A stretch of 64,000 nucleotides of DNA from Histomonas meleagridis. Lineage: Eukaryota; Parabasalia; Tritrichomonadida; Dientamoebidae. The stretch lies in the NCBI GenBank assembly GCA_020186115.1, contig WSYJ01000138.1, forward strand, positions 620,001-684,000, read 5' to 3'. The stretch's first letter is position 1. Each line of letters opens with the position of its first letter. Both the position numbers and the translations under genes were made by a program. Below the pieces are notes generated by a model. The model was given only the letters and a program-made list of their open reading frames with translations. It ran no database searches and was not told where the DNA came from. Positions 1 to 9,353 of this stretch are shown here, piece after piece.

Positions 1-126
1 TCAAATGAGTTTGAAGCAACCGGAGATGCACTGGCTGATGAAGCAATGAGAAGATTCAGGAAGTCAAAGGAATTGTTCATGAAAAAGGCGGAAGAAGTGC
101 AAAGGAGACAGAATGCGAATGTTTAA
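1..126 (+). CDS. C-terminal end of an unidentified protein (partial)
   Basis: Frame 1 is open from the window edge to a TAA at 124-126 and gives 41 residues. They are rich in Lys, Arg and Glu and look helical, with a stretch like RRFRKSKELFMKKAEEVQ. The base composition is less AT-rich than the following spacer, which fits coding sequence. No domain can be recognised from so short a tail, so no function is proposed. The gene starts outside the window. Confidence 0.5.
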   Translation, partial: SNEFEATGDALADEAMRRFRKSKELFMKKAEEVQRRQNANV

Positions 127-572
127 TAAATTGTGTGTTTGTTTTTGAAATGGCTGAGATAATAAATGTGTTGTGTTTAAATCAGCTGAAAAACGTTTTC
201 TACTAATTTTTCCCTAAATAATAATTAATTGCTATGATCATAGTCATGATACACTTTGGTTATCCTTAAGCACTTAATAGAAATATTACAAATCTTTGCA
301 ATATAAAAAGACCTATGGACAAACAATTGAGCAATATAAAAGCAATGTACGAATTAATCTAATTGAAATAAGAAAATAAACAAAACACTAACACACTTAT
401 ATGATCTATTCAAATATTCATAAACACATGTTGAAACAATTAAACATTGAGAAAGCCATTAAATAACAGAGACCATTTACAACATTTTAATATTTGCTAT
501 TCTCAAAATACGTTTCATCGATTTGGACTCCATATTTTCATTCAAACATTTGATATTATATATAACAAAATT
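127..572. other. AT-rich intergenic spacer
   Basis: No open frame of useful length and no RNA gene was recognised. It separates two converging genes and probably holds both 3' untranslated regions. Confidence 0.6.
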
Positions 573-3500
573 TTATTCATTTGAATATCCGGTCACCACA
601 TACGTGTGATACATTTTCCCTTTAATTTCCACGTCTCCTCTTTCCTTAATTCTAAATATTGTGCCGAACACCAAATCATAACAATGCTGTGGGATATGCA
701 CATTCATTGGTACTCCGTGATGTTCCATCATTGCCGCCAAGCAAATTGCAGAGCCCAAAATATCGAATGTTGGCTTTTCGATACCTAAAACTCCAGCAAC
801 AATTGGCCCACCAGTGTTTACACCTACTCTAATTCTTAATGATTCATTTAATTCGATATCCAACAATTGTATTGCTTTAATTATATCAATACCGAATGAA
901 ATTGTTTGTTTTGTATGTTCTGCAGGTTGATTAATTTCATCGAATATACCTCCAGCGCACATATAACAATCGCCAATACATTTGATCTTCATCATTCGAT
1001 CATATTTCTTAAGGATTCGATCGAATTCCAAAAACAATCGATTTAATGTTTTCATTACATAAGAAGCTGGATGTGAACCACACCATGGAGTGAAACTAAC
1101 TATATCGACAAACATTATCGAAGCAGATTTAACAGAGAACGAAATATTTTTCTCTCCATTTTGTAATTTGGTGACAATTGAAGGCGGTAATATCATCGAT
1201 AAAAGTTTTTCACTTTTAATACTTTCTTCTGTTAATAATTTATTTGCAATGATAGTCGAAGTCATATCTTTAATTAATAATGCAAAGAATGCAATCGAAT
1301 CAATGTTTGTAGTTTTGTTTAACACATAACCATTAGATGATATTGCTGTTAATGATAATTCTAATGTGACTTCTTTTTGTTTGTTCATTACTTCGATTTG
1401 GATGACTAATGATGGAGTTCTTTGACTTTTAGAAATTCCGGAAATTGCTAAATAAAATGCAGATAATGAACTATCTTTACCATAAGGTGCTTCAAATATT
1501 TCATTAATGTTTTTACCAATTAATGATTGAGGATCTTTACCAATTATTGCTTCTATTGATCGATTACAACTAATAATATCAAAAGTATTTGTTAAAAAGA
1601 TTACTCCATCAAGTAAATTCGAGACAACTGTTTCATAAAATGTTGAAGTTTCTTGTAAATTATTTATATCTTTATTCTTTGTAAAGTTATTCATTATAAT
1701 TCGCATTATAGGTTTAGATTGCATTACAATATTTGGATCACAAAATAATAATAATCGTAAGATCCAACATGCGACATTAGCAGTAGCTATAAATTGTGGT
1801 ATTAAACATGAACAACATAAAATGACATTAAGTGCTAATACTATAATTGGTATTACCATATTATATATTGTCCAATTACTTGAATATTGTTCAAATACAC
1901 CATCTAAGATTTGAATTGCTGGTGTAAGAAATTCATTTTTAGCTCGTCCTAATAACCATACTATCATAAAGTTTAGTTTATCATCATCAAATGTTATAGT
2001 ATTTACATTATATTCATTAAATGAAAATTCTTCAATAATTTGGAACCAAATATATGATATAATATTTTCATAACTTTCACAATTAAAAACTTGATAATCT
2101 TTTTCGATTTCATATGATGTAATTTCACATGTATTCTCTGTTAAATATCGTATCATTTCTTCGCCGCCAATTTCTAATCCTTGTGAATGCATATCTGTTG
2201 ATCCTAATCTTAAATTATTAACTTTTTCGACAGCTTGTGATAATATCATTTTTAATTCATCTGTTACAACTTCATAATTTTCTTGTGAATTTATTGGTAA
2301 TAAAACTTCTTCTTTTTCAAACTCCGATTTAGCTGATAAACGTAATGAATTAAATAACATGAAATTAAAGACTATTGCTGTACGAGGAGTTTCTGCATAT
2401 AATGGTATAATTTGTTTAAATCGATTTATAGCACTATTAGTTTGTAATAAAAATATTAATACAATTATTATCATACAAACAGAAAATATTATAATTAATA
2501 ATATAATTTTCCAAAATTGATTTGATAAATTAGTTTTGTTACTAACAGATGTCGATAATATTCGATATGCATTATCTTCTAAATCATTTTGTACTTTATT
2601 ATTCGAATTAGCATCAAGTTCATCTTCTTCTTTATTTTGTTTCTTCTTATTTAAATTACTTACAATTGTTGAAATTACTGATTTAGGTAATGATTTAAAT
2701 GATTCATAAATCATATTCTTTTCAGAGTTTAATGAAATTATTAAATATATTATATAAATAATAAATGCTATAAATATTAACAAAATTAAACATGTAGTAA
2801 ATATATAAATTTTGTTTTGCGTCGAATTTAATTCTTCAAATATTCCTTCAATTGCTTCAATTTCAAATGTTTCACTATGAATAATCATATTATAAGTATT
2901 CTTTATCATTGTCCAAAACTCAAAATCTTCTAAAATCTTTAATGGGTCATTTGAATTAACAGCTATAATAGCAATATTCATTATATAAGTTATCATATAT
3001 TCTAAAGAATAATTTTCGACGACATAATCATTTTGATTTAAATATGTATTCATTGTTAAATTATTAGAATATAATACATTAATTGTATTTAAGAAATTCG
3101 AATTTGTCGAAAAGTCTTGAATACGTTCATTAATTTCACTTAATAAACTAGAGACTTGTTTTACCATATTTAATGTTGCATTAGTATCAGTATCCCAACT
3201 ATCAGGTAAATCATCAAATGTTTGATATATAATTTGCCAACGATCTTTTAATGATATCATATTAGTTAAACCAGTATTATGAAATACTGTATGATAAGTA
3301 AGTATCGGTAATTCTGATATATAATATGTTAATTCCGAAATCTTTCGTATTATAAAACTAACATCATTAATTGATGAAACTTCAGAAAATATAAATGCAA
3401 ATACTCCAATAATACATGCACAAATACATATTATAAATAACACTATAATTAATGGGCCATATTTCATCGATGGTATTTGGATACTATTAATCATTGATTC

Positions 3501-5396
3501 AATATAACGATATTGTAATATATCTTCACTTTCATTAAGAAATGTTGAAGTAATTTCATTAGATGATGAATCTGATGAACCTAAACCAGAAGAACTATGT
3601 GATTTAATTGAACTTTCATGCGTCTTTTCTTCAATTAAATTATGTTTAGAATCTTTCTTTTGTATCATATTCTTTAACGCTATATGTTGTTCTTCATTAG
3701 GTATATTCGGATAATATTTAGATGCAAAGACATATCGTTTCTCGATCATTATCCTTGAGCCTTGTCGAAGTCGTTGATATACATAACCCATTTCTGTTAC
3801 ACGTGCTTGATCTTTAACAAATTCCTTTAAATATGCAAAATATCCTTGTGCTATATATGAGTTATTTGGATATATTAATCGAAGTTGTTCATAATCTCTT
3901 TCAACTGATTCTTGTAATATCTTTAGACGTGATCCTAATGTTTCTAATTCTTGTAAATTCCCTCGAATAATACATTCCCATATATATTTATTTTGGCCTC
4001 GACATTTATCAACTTTTTTGGATAATTTGGATAATGATTTCTTAATTGTGACTGATAATGCAACTTCTCTTTGTTGTAAGATTGAACGTATTTGAAATAG
4101 ACAATGTTTAATAACAATCGAATGTTGTTTATGTTTAATTAGTTCTTGACATGAAATTTCTAATTCTCCTGCTTCATCTGGATATATAATCGCATAACGA
4201 GCAAATAAAATACGTAACTCTTTGTTGTTTGGATAACGATCTAATGCTTTATGAAATAAAACCCATTGATGTGCTATAGGTTTACCTTCTTCAAATGATA
4301 TTTTACAGACTAACATTGTTTGAATGAATGTTAATGTATCAAAATAATTATCATCATGTTCAATCTCTTCAACCATTTGATGTAATTTATTAATAAAATA
4401 TTTCATATAAAAATGTATTGTTAAATATATCGCAAATATTATTGCTGCAAATATAAATAACATAAATTCACGACCTTTAATGCCAATGATATTTAAGATA
4501 GAAACAATTAATGAATTTAAAAAAGCAGTGAAATATAATGAAATAAGTGACTTATAGATCGAAAAATTGGCTGTTACATATGGTCGGAAAAAAAATACTA
4601 ATCCAATAACTAAATAGAAAAGTGAACTGATGAAACAGAGCACTTTTCCTATAATGCCAGGAAACCCGGCGCCTAAAAGCTGGAATGCACTTGCTAAGAA
4701 TGTGAATATGTAATGGACACATGTGGCAAACGTAAACGTAAAGAGAAATGGTTGTGGCCGTAATGATAATGTAGGTGATACAAAAAATAATTGGATGAGA
4801 AAGAAAATTACAAAAAAGATGATGGAAAAAACAAATACAATACTGGAAATAGCAACTTGTGAACCTAGAAATAAACATATGATTGACTTACCAAAATAGA
4901 CACCGAGTAAATTACTGAAATATTTTAATGTGCCATTAATAAAAAAAGAGGTAAAGGTGGTGCTTAAACTTGAAGTCTTAAGGCCACGTTTAAATCGGAT
5001 ATATTCAAAAACAATAGTAATAAATGCAATTAATATTATTGCTAAAACAATAAGTTCAACAATATTAAACGCAAAATCATTGACGCTGCCCGGAACAATT
5101 GCAGAAATAAACCCTCCAATGTTAATAATAATATGTGATAAAAATGAATCATTTGGCCAAAAAGATGTTAAATATGGCATAAATGAATTGGATATTATTT
5201 GTAATAATATTACAACTTGAATTACCTTCATTGGAAATGTAAATATTGGAGACATTGTATTGACATAATCCACAAAACGAAAAAGGTCATCACGAATATT
5301 CTTTCGAAAAGGCCTTGTTAATAAGCCTTTATACTTTCTTTGGCGAGAAATAAAAGTGCTTGAATTCCCTTGTACGTTGAAAGTGTATCCCCCCAT
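573..5396 (-). CDS. Large multi-pass membrane class III nucleotide cyclase with PAS domain
   Basis: The product is 1607 residues from the ATG at 5394-5396. The N-terminal third holds many hydrophobic segments (about residues 55-345). A helical region rich in charged residues follows (about 350-600). Single membrane spans near 655, 890 and 1000 bracket segments that are probably extracellular. A PAS-like domain lies near 1255-1350 and a class III cyclase domain from about 1425 to the end. Both metal-binding Asp are present, in FVDIVSFT (D1432) and KCIGDCY (D1477). K1473 and D1546 (in TFDILG) are the pair that selects adenine in adenylate cyclases. The usual transition-state Asn and Arg (pattern N-x-A-S-R-M) are replaced by Cys1553 and Met1557 in ICLAAMM. 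The architecture resembles the large trichomonad cyclase family. ATP is the likely substrate, but activity is uncertain given those two replacements. Confidence 0.85.
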   Translation of the reverse strand: MGGYTFNVQGNSSTFISRQRKYKGLLTRPFRKNIRDDLFRFVDYVNTMSPIFTFPMKVIQVVILLQIISNSFMPYLTSFWPNDSFLSHIIINIGGFISAIVPGSVNDFAFNIVELIVLAIILIAFITIVFEYIRFKRGLKTSSLSTTFTSFFINGTLKYFSNLLGVYFGKSIICLFLGSQVAISSIVFVFSIIFFVIFFLIQLFFVSPTLSLRPQPFLFTFTFATCVHYIFTFLASAFQLLGAGFPGIIGKVLCFISSLFYLVIGLVFFFRPYVTANFSIYKSLISLYFTAFLNSLIVSILNIIGIKGREFMLFIFAAIIFAIYLTIHFYMKYFINKLHQMVEEIEHDDNYFDTLTFIQTMLVCKISFEEGKPIAHQWVLFHKALDRYPNNKELRILFARYAIIYPDEAGELEISCQELIKHKQHSIVIKHCLFQIRSILQQREVALSVTIKKSLSKLSKKVDKCRGQNKYIWECIIRGNLQELETLGSRLKILQESVERDYEQLRLIYPNNSYIAQGYFAYLKEFVKDQARVTEMGYVYQRLRQGSRIMIEKRYVFASKYYPNIPNEEQHIALKNMIQKKDSKHNLIEEKTHESSIKSHSSSGLGSSDSSSNEITSTFLNESEDILQYRYIESMINSIQIPSMKYGPLIIVLFIICICACIIGVFAFIFSEVSSINDVSFIIRKISELTYYISELPILTYHTVFHNTGLTNMISLKDRWQIIYQTFDDLPDSWDTDTNATLNMVKQVSSLLSEINERIQDFSTNSNFLNTINVLYSNNLTMNTYLNQNDYVVENYSLEYMITYIMNIAIIAVNSNDPLKILEDFEFWTMIKNTYNMIIHSETFEIEAIEGIFEELNSTQNKIYIFTTCLILLIFIAFIIYIIYLIISLNSEKNMIYESFKSLPKSVISTIVSNLNKKKQNKEEDELDANSNNKVQNDLEDNAYRILSTSVSNKTNLSNQFWKIILLIIIFSVCMIIIVLIFLLQTNSAINRFKQIIPLYAETPRTAIVFNFMLFNSLRLSAKSEFEKEEVLLPINSQENYEVVTDELKMILSQAVEKVNNLRLGSTDMHSQGLEIGGEEMIRYLTENTCEITSYEIEKDYQVFNCESYENIISYIWFQIIEEFSFNEYNVNTITFDDDKLNFMIVWLLGRAKNEFLTPAIQILDGVFEQYSSNWTIYNMVIPIIVLALNVILCCSCLIPQFIATANVACWILRLLLFCDPNIVMQSKPIMRIIMNNFTKNKDINNLQETSTFYETVVSNLLDGVIFLTNTFDIISCNRSIEAIIGKDPQSLIGKNINEIFEAPYGKDSSLSAFYLAISGISKSQRTPSLVIQIEVMNKQKEVTLELSLTAISSNGYVLNKTTNIDSIAFFALLIKDMTSTIIANKLLTEESIKSEKLLSMILPPSIVTKLQNGEKNISFSVKSASIMFVDIVSFTPWCGSHPASYVMKTLNRLFLEFDRILKKYDRMMKIKCIGDCYMCAGGIFDEINQPAEHTKQTISFGIDIIKAIQLLDIELNESLRIRVGVNTGGPIVAGVLGIEKPTFDILGSAICLAAMMEHHGVPMNVHIPQHCYDLVFGTIFRIKERGDVEIKGKMYHTYVVTGYSNE

Positions 5397-5955
5397 CAAA
5401 AGTTTTTGAAAAAACGTTTTTTCTATCCCCTCAAAATTCCTTCGTTAATTGGTTTGGTTCATTGAAATTAGGACCAACAACAGAAATTTCAAATGAACTG
5501 GTTATTTTACACAAACACAAAAAATTCAAATTCCTCATGCAAAAAACCTCGTAAACTCATTTTTGGCTTTAAACAACATGAGAATTAATGCGTTTTTTAA
5601 AACTCGAAAATATTAAAAGTCGAACCAAAAATTAATTTTTAATTATTTCACAATTTTGGATTTTGTAAGAAATACAATACATCTCTAATAACTACATACA
5701 AAGTTAATCTTTCCTTATTATATATTTTGATATATCTTTAACGAGTATATTTATGGTTATAGATGAGGGGTTTTTTGTAAAAATTTGTTTTGAACTTTTG
5801 AATACATTCGATAAAATTTGGCTGAACCACCAAGAAAAACCGATTTAAACAATCTTTTCCTTTCAAAAAGTTTTGGATGATAAACCCATACGAAATCTTT
5901 GATACGATAAGCTTTATTCGGTCGGGCAGCTTATGGTCGTGTTTTTCAATAGTTT
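5397..5955. other. Intergenic region between divergent genes
   Basis: AT-rich region upstream of both the cyclase (minus) and the next plus-strand gene, so it should hold both promoters. No confident core-promoter motif, repeat or RNA gene was seen. Confidence 0.5.
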
Positions 5956-6579
5956 ATGTCAACGCCAGAATTTAACTTTTTCCTTATGATAAATTTTGCC
6001 AAGTATCGTTCATTCCTGAAACCCACACAAAATTGGGAACTTTTTTTGTCAGCGATACATGAAGATTTATCTAGCGGTTTTTGGCCCCCTGCAAAAGTGT
6101 TTTTTGAAAAAAAAACGGCTGTGAAAAATGCCAGTTTCCGTTTCTGCAATTTTATGGAGAATTCCTTTTTCAATGAAACAGATCAAGAAATACAAAGGCT
6201 AAAGGCCAAAATCATCGAACTTACAATGGCCAACCTTTCCCTTTCTAACAATGTTTGTCAACGTTTAAACCGAATTAAATCAGATATAGACATAAACCAA
6301 TCGCAGAAATCTCAGGCACCAATTCGTGAGCAGGAAAAAATAAGTAAAGATCTTGGTGAATTCGATTATAAAAAATCAAACGCTTGGAAAGAAATTGAAG
6401 CTCATAATTGGGGAAACCTTTCAAAATGCGAACTTCTACTTATTGCTCGTGTAATATCTGCTTACACACATATTCAGATTGACCGTGAGTCAAAGAGAAG
6501 AAAACCTGTATTGGTTAAATGGTTTGATGATCATCTGGATCAGATTAAGGACTGTTTTAATCTTATAACAATTCAGTAA
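5956..6579 (+). CDS. Hypothetical 207-residue protein with a short coiled coil
   Basis: Open from ATG 5956 to TAA 6577-6579. The N-terminal ~70 residues are rich in Phe, Trp and Lys (for example NFFLMINFAKYRSFL and GFWPPAKVFF). A heptad-like segment (ETDQEIQRLKAKIIELTMAN) spans about residues 74-100. The C-terminal part is mixed charged and aromatic, ending near WFDDHLDQIKDCFNL. I do not recognise a family. Codon use looks coding, and the antisense frame here is shorter and weaker. A short nuclear or DNA-binding protein would fit the composition, but nothing in the sequence shows it. Confidence 0.55.
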   Translation: MSTPEFNFFLMINFAKYRSFLKPTQNWELFLSAIHEDLSSGFWPPAKVFFEKKTAVKNASFRFCNFMENSFFNETDQEIQRLKAKIIELTMANLSLSNNVCQRLNRIKSDIDINQSQKSQAPIREQEKISKDLGEFDYKKSNAWKEIEAHNWGNLSKCELLLIARVISAYTHIQIDRESKRRKPVLVKWFDDHLDQIKDCFNLITIQ

Positions 6580-8016
6580 CTTCAGAGCTGAATCTTAATA
6601 AGATTTGATCAAATTTGAAAAGTATTAAATAATCATTTTATTTTCTCAATTTGTTGATTCATAAACTAAAAGTTTAATCTTTAGCATATTTTAAAAATAT
6701 AATTTATTATTAAAAATTATTTTTTTTTGTAAAATTCTTTTAAACGTTGTTTTAAAAAATATTCTTAAACGCCATGAGTAAAAGCAAACTTCCAAAATCG
6801 AATCTATGTGCAAGTTGTTTGAAATTTGTTTACTATTATTAGTATGTAAAAGTATTTAAAATTAAATATGTTTTCATCAAATTACAATCTAGATTGAAAT
6901 TAGCTCAATATTTTTCTCTAAAAATATTTTTTCACAAAAACAAAAATGAAGAAAAATTAATTATCATCCAATGTTTAAATCAAAAAGAAAGGAAAGTATT
7001 CATTTGTTTTGTAACTAGGTTATAAAAAAGATATTCAATCCAAAACAATGTCAAGAAAGGTCATAGTAAAGAAATTCCAACCAACTTTTAAATTTCTCTT
7101 TCCAAGTGTCATGATCTTATACGATTCTGCACATCTTATTCCAAATTTTATAGTAGCACGAATGCCAATATATCCTACATCATTGGTAGCACCTCACAGT
7201 TTCTTAATCTTTCTCAAAGGACTCTTAATTTGAAGAAGAATGATCCATCTGTTATTGAACATCATGGTAAGTGCTGTCTTTTTACAGCTGACTTCATTAA
7301 TACACAACTTATTCTTAAGTCCTTTATTAATTCAGCCAGATGCGCCTCCTTATTAATATCATCAAAAGCCCAACGCTGAATCCATTTCTAAACAAGATTT
7401 CACCACAGCTGAAACGCACATTACAGAAAGTATTTCAAATGTTGAAAACTAGGATATAATGATACACTATTTTTAAAGTTATAACTTATGATAAAAAAGA
7501 AGAAGTCATTTGTTATATGAATGATTTTGTAAAAGGCCTCACCCACTAAAGCATGGCTCCAGCATGAATGATGCTTATAGGAAATGTGTATTTAAATGGA
7601 ATCTTTATAAGTGGATCTTAAGAAACCAGAAATGAATTGAATTAATAGAATTATTGATCATAAATAATTTATAATCTTTACTCAGGTGGAATGAGAAGTG
7701 AATATTTCTATTTCACTGTTGAGAGAAAAATGTAGACTTTGGTAGTAAAGGAGGACAATAATAATTGAAGAAGAAGAACAAATAATAATTCCCGAAGAAG
7801 AAAATAAAAAAAGATTTGAATTCCTCATGATTTATTTTCTAGAAAAAAGATGTTTCAAATGAATTTGATATCATTCATATCACTTAAAAAAATCTTTTTA
7901 GTTAAAAGATTCATTACTTAAAGTAAAATAAAGTAAATTTTAATTCTTCAAAAGCAGAATTATTTGTAAGCATATAAAATAGATTGAAATAAATTTCCAA
8001 TTAAAATTGTTTATAA
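6580..8016. other. Gene-poor stretch with a possible decayed serpin-like relic
   Basis: No long frame survives. Between about 7040 and 7760 (plus strand), short translated pieces in different frames look protein-derived. One near 7560-7615 reads MMLIGNVYLNGIFIS and another near 7490-7550 reads EEVICYMNDFVKGLTH. Their order and spacing loosely recall the central part of a serpin. The match is weak and interrupted by stops and frame changes, so this is a hint only. The rest is AT-rich spacer. Confidence 0.25.
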
Positions 8017-8628
8017 TCAGCAACATTTCTCCTTTTCTTGAACATAAAATTCACTTTCTCTAAATGGTGAAGGTTTTGCCAGAAGCGGAGGTTCAATTTG
8101 ACCATTTGCGATTCTTTTAGAAATTCCAGCAGCAAGTCTGATGAATGTCTCATTAATATTTTCGCCAGAAAATGCCGAAGTTTCAATATACTCCATGAAA
8201 TGTTGCATAGCAAAGTTCTTTGCTTCATATTCTCCGATTGATCTCTGTTTCAAGTCTGACTTATTACCTACAAGTAAAACATAAGCATTTGGATGACTTA
8301 GTTGCTGTAAATCATGCAGCCAACTTTCCAAACTTTCAAAAGATGCTTCATCCGTCACATCATAAACAAGGATTGCGCCTATTGCATTCCTAAAATATGC
8401 TTTAGAAACTGAACGAAAGCGCTCTTGGCCAGCTGTATCCCATATTTGTAATTTCACAGTTTCATTAATTAATGGACAAATATATGTTTTAAACTCAACA
8501 CCAACAGTGCTTTGAGATTCTTCTCGAAAAATTCCTTCTGTTAAACGTTGGACTATTGCCGTTTTCCCAACACCCGATGAACCAAGAACAACAATCTTAT
8601 AGACATTAATTAGCCTCTTTTGATTCAT
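8017..8628 (-). CDS. Rab-family small GTPase
   Basis: 203 residues, the usual Rab length, starting at ATG 8626-8628. The P-loop GSSGVGKT is at residues 16-23. Switch I / RabF1 reads STVGVEFKT, with T41. The G3 motif WDTAGQERF (63-71) keeps the catalytic Gln. NKSD is at 122-125 and ETSA at 149-152. The protein ends in KEKCC, a dicysteine prenylation signal for membrane attachment. The role should be GTP-dependent vesicle trafficking. TVGVEF is shared by several Rab subfamilies, so I do not name one. Confidence 0.93.
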   Translation of the reverse strand: MNQKRLINVYKIVVLGSSGVGKTAIVQRLTEGIFREESQSTVGVEFKTYICPLINETVKLQIWDTAGQERFRSVSKAYFRNAIGAILVYDVTDEASFESLESWLHDLQQLSHPNAYVLLVGNKSDLKQRSIGEYEAKNFAMQHFMEYIETSAFSGENINETFIRLAAGISKRIANGQIEPPLLAKPSPFRESEFYVQEKEKCC

Positions 8629-9353
8629 ATTTTTTAAGTATTTTTATGGGATTTATGTAACCGTTCTATTCATGAAAAAAGATGAAAAGCAAAAGAAAAT
8701 CATGTTTTTAAACATATGCATTAAATTTTTATTATAACATATGAAAAATCATGAAAACCTTAATTAGTTAAAAATTATATTTAATATTTAAATAATATTA
8801 ACAATAATCATTATTTGTGTTGGAGAAAAGCTAAAGTATATAAAAATAGAACAGACGACTTATTGTTGTGGCTTTTAAATATATTAATTTAATTATGATA
8901 ACAAAACAAACATTAAGGAATGAAATAGAATTTAAATTCATTGTTCATGAAAAACTCACTAAATCAAAAGTACTTTTAGAAAACTATAATATCATTTAAT
9001 ATTATAATTATTTAGTAAAATATCAAAAATTTAATGTGTTATTTGCAATGTAAAAGGAAGATCTTTCTAAGGAAAGATTTAATTTTTGAAAGTTGTTAAA
9101 AAGATCAAATAACCACAATAACATAAAACAATTCATTTAAGTAGCAATATAATACATACTATAAACATGGAAATTGCCAATTTTCGAAAATTAAAATGGT
9201 GAACAATTTATGTAAACTTGTATCTCCAACAGGAAATAAAAAGACAATATCCTACTGTAAAAAATGTATAGCGATCTGGAAAATAAGTTAAGTTGTTTAC
9301 TATGTTTTTTTAGCTTTTGATGAATTAATAAACGTTTAAATTTAAAAGGCTTG
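8629..9353. other. Divergent intergenic region
   Basis: About 720 bp of AT-rich DNA between divergent genes; it must hold both promoters. No repeat, RNA gene or conserved motif was confidently seen. Confidence 0.5.

Noticed and set aside
7048-7233. 61-codon plus-strand frame as a gene
   Set aside because: No family likeness, and neighbouring frames carry the better protein-like fragments; treated as part of a decayed stretch.
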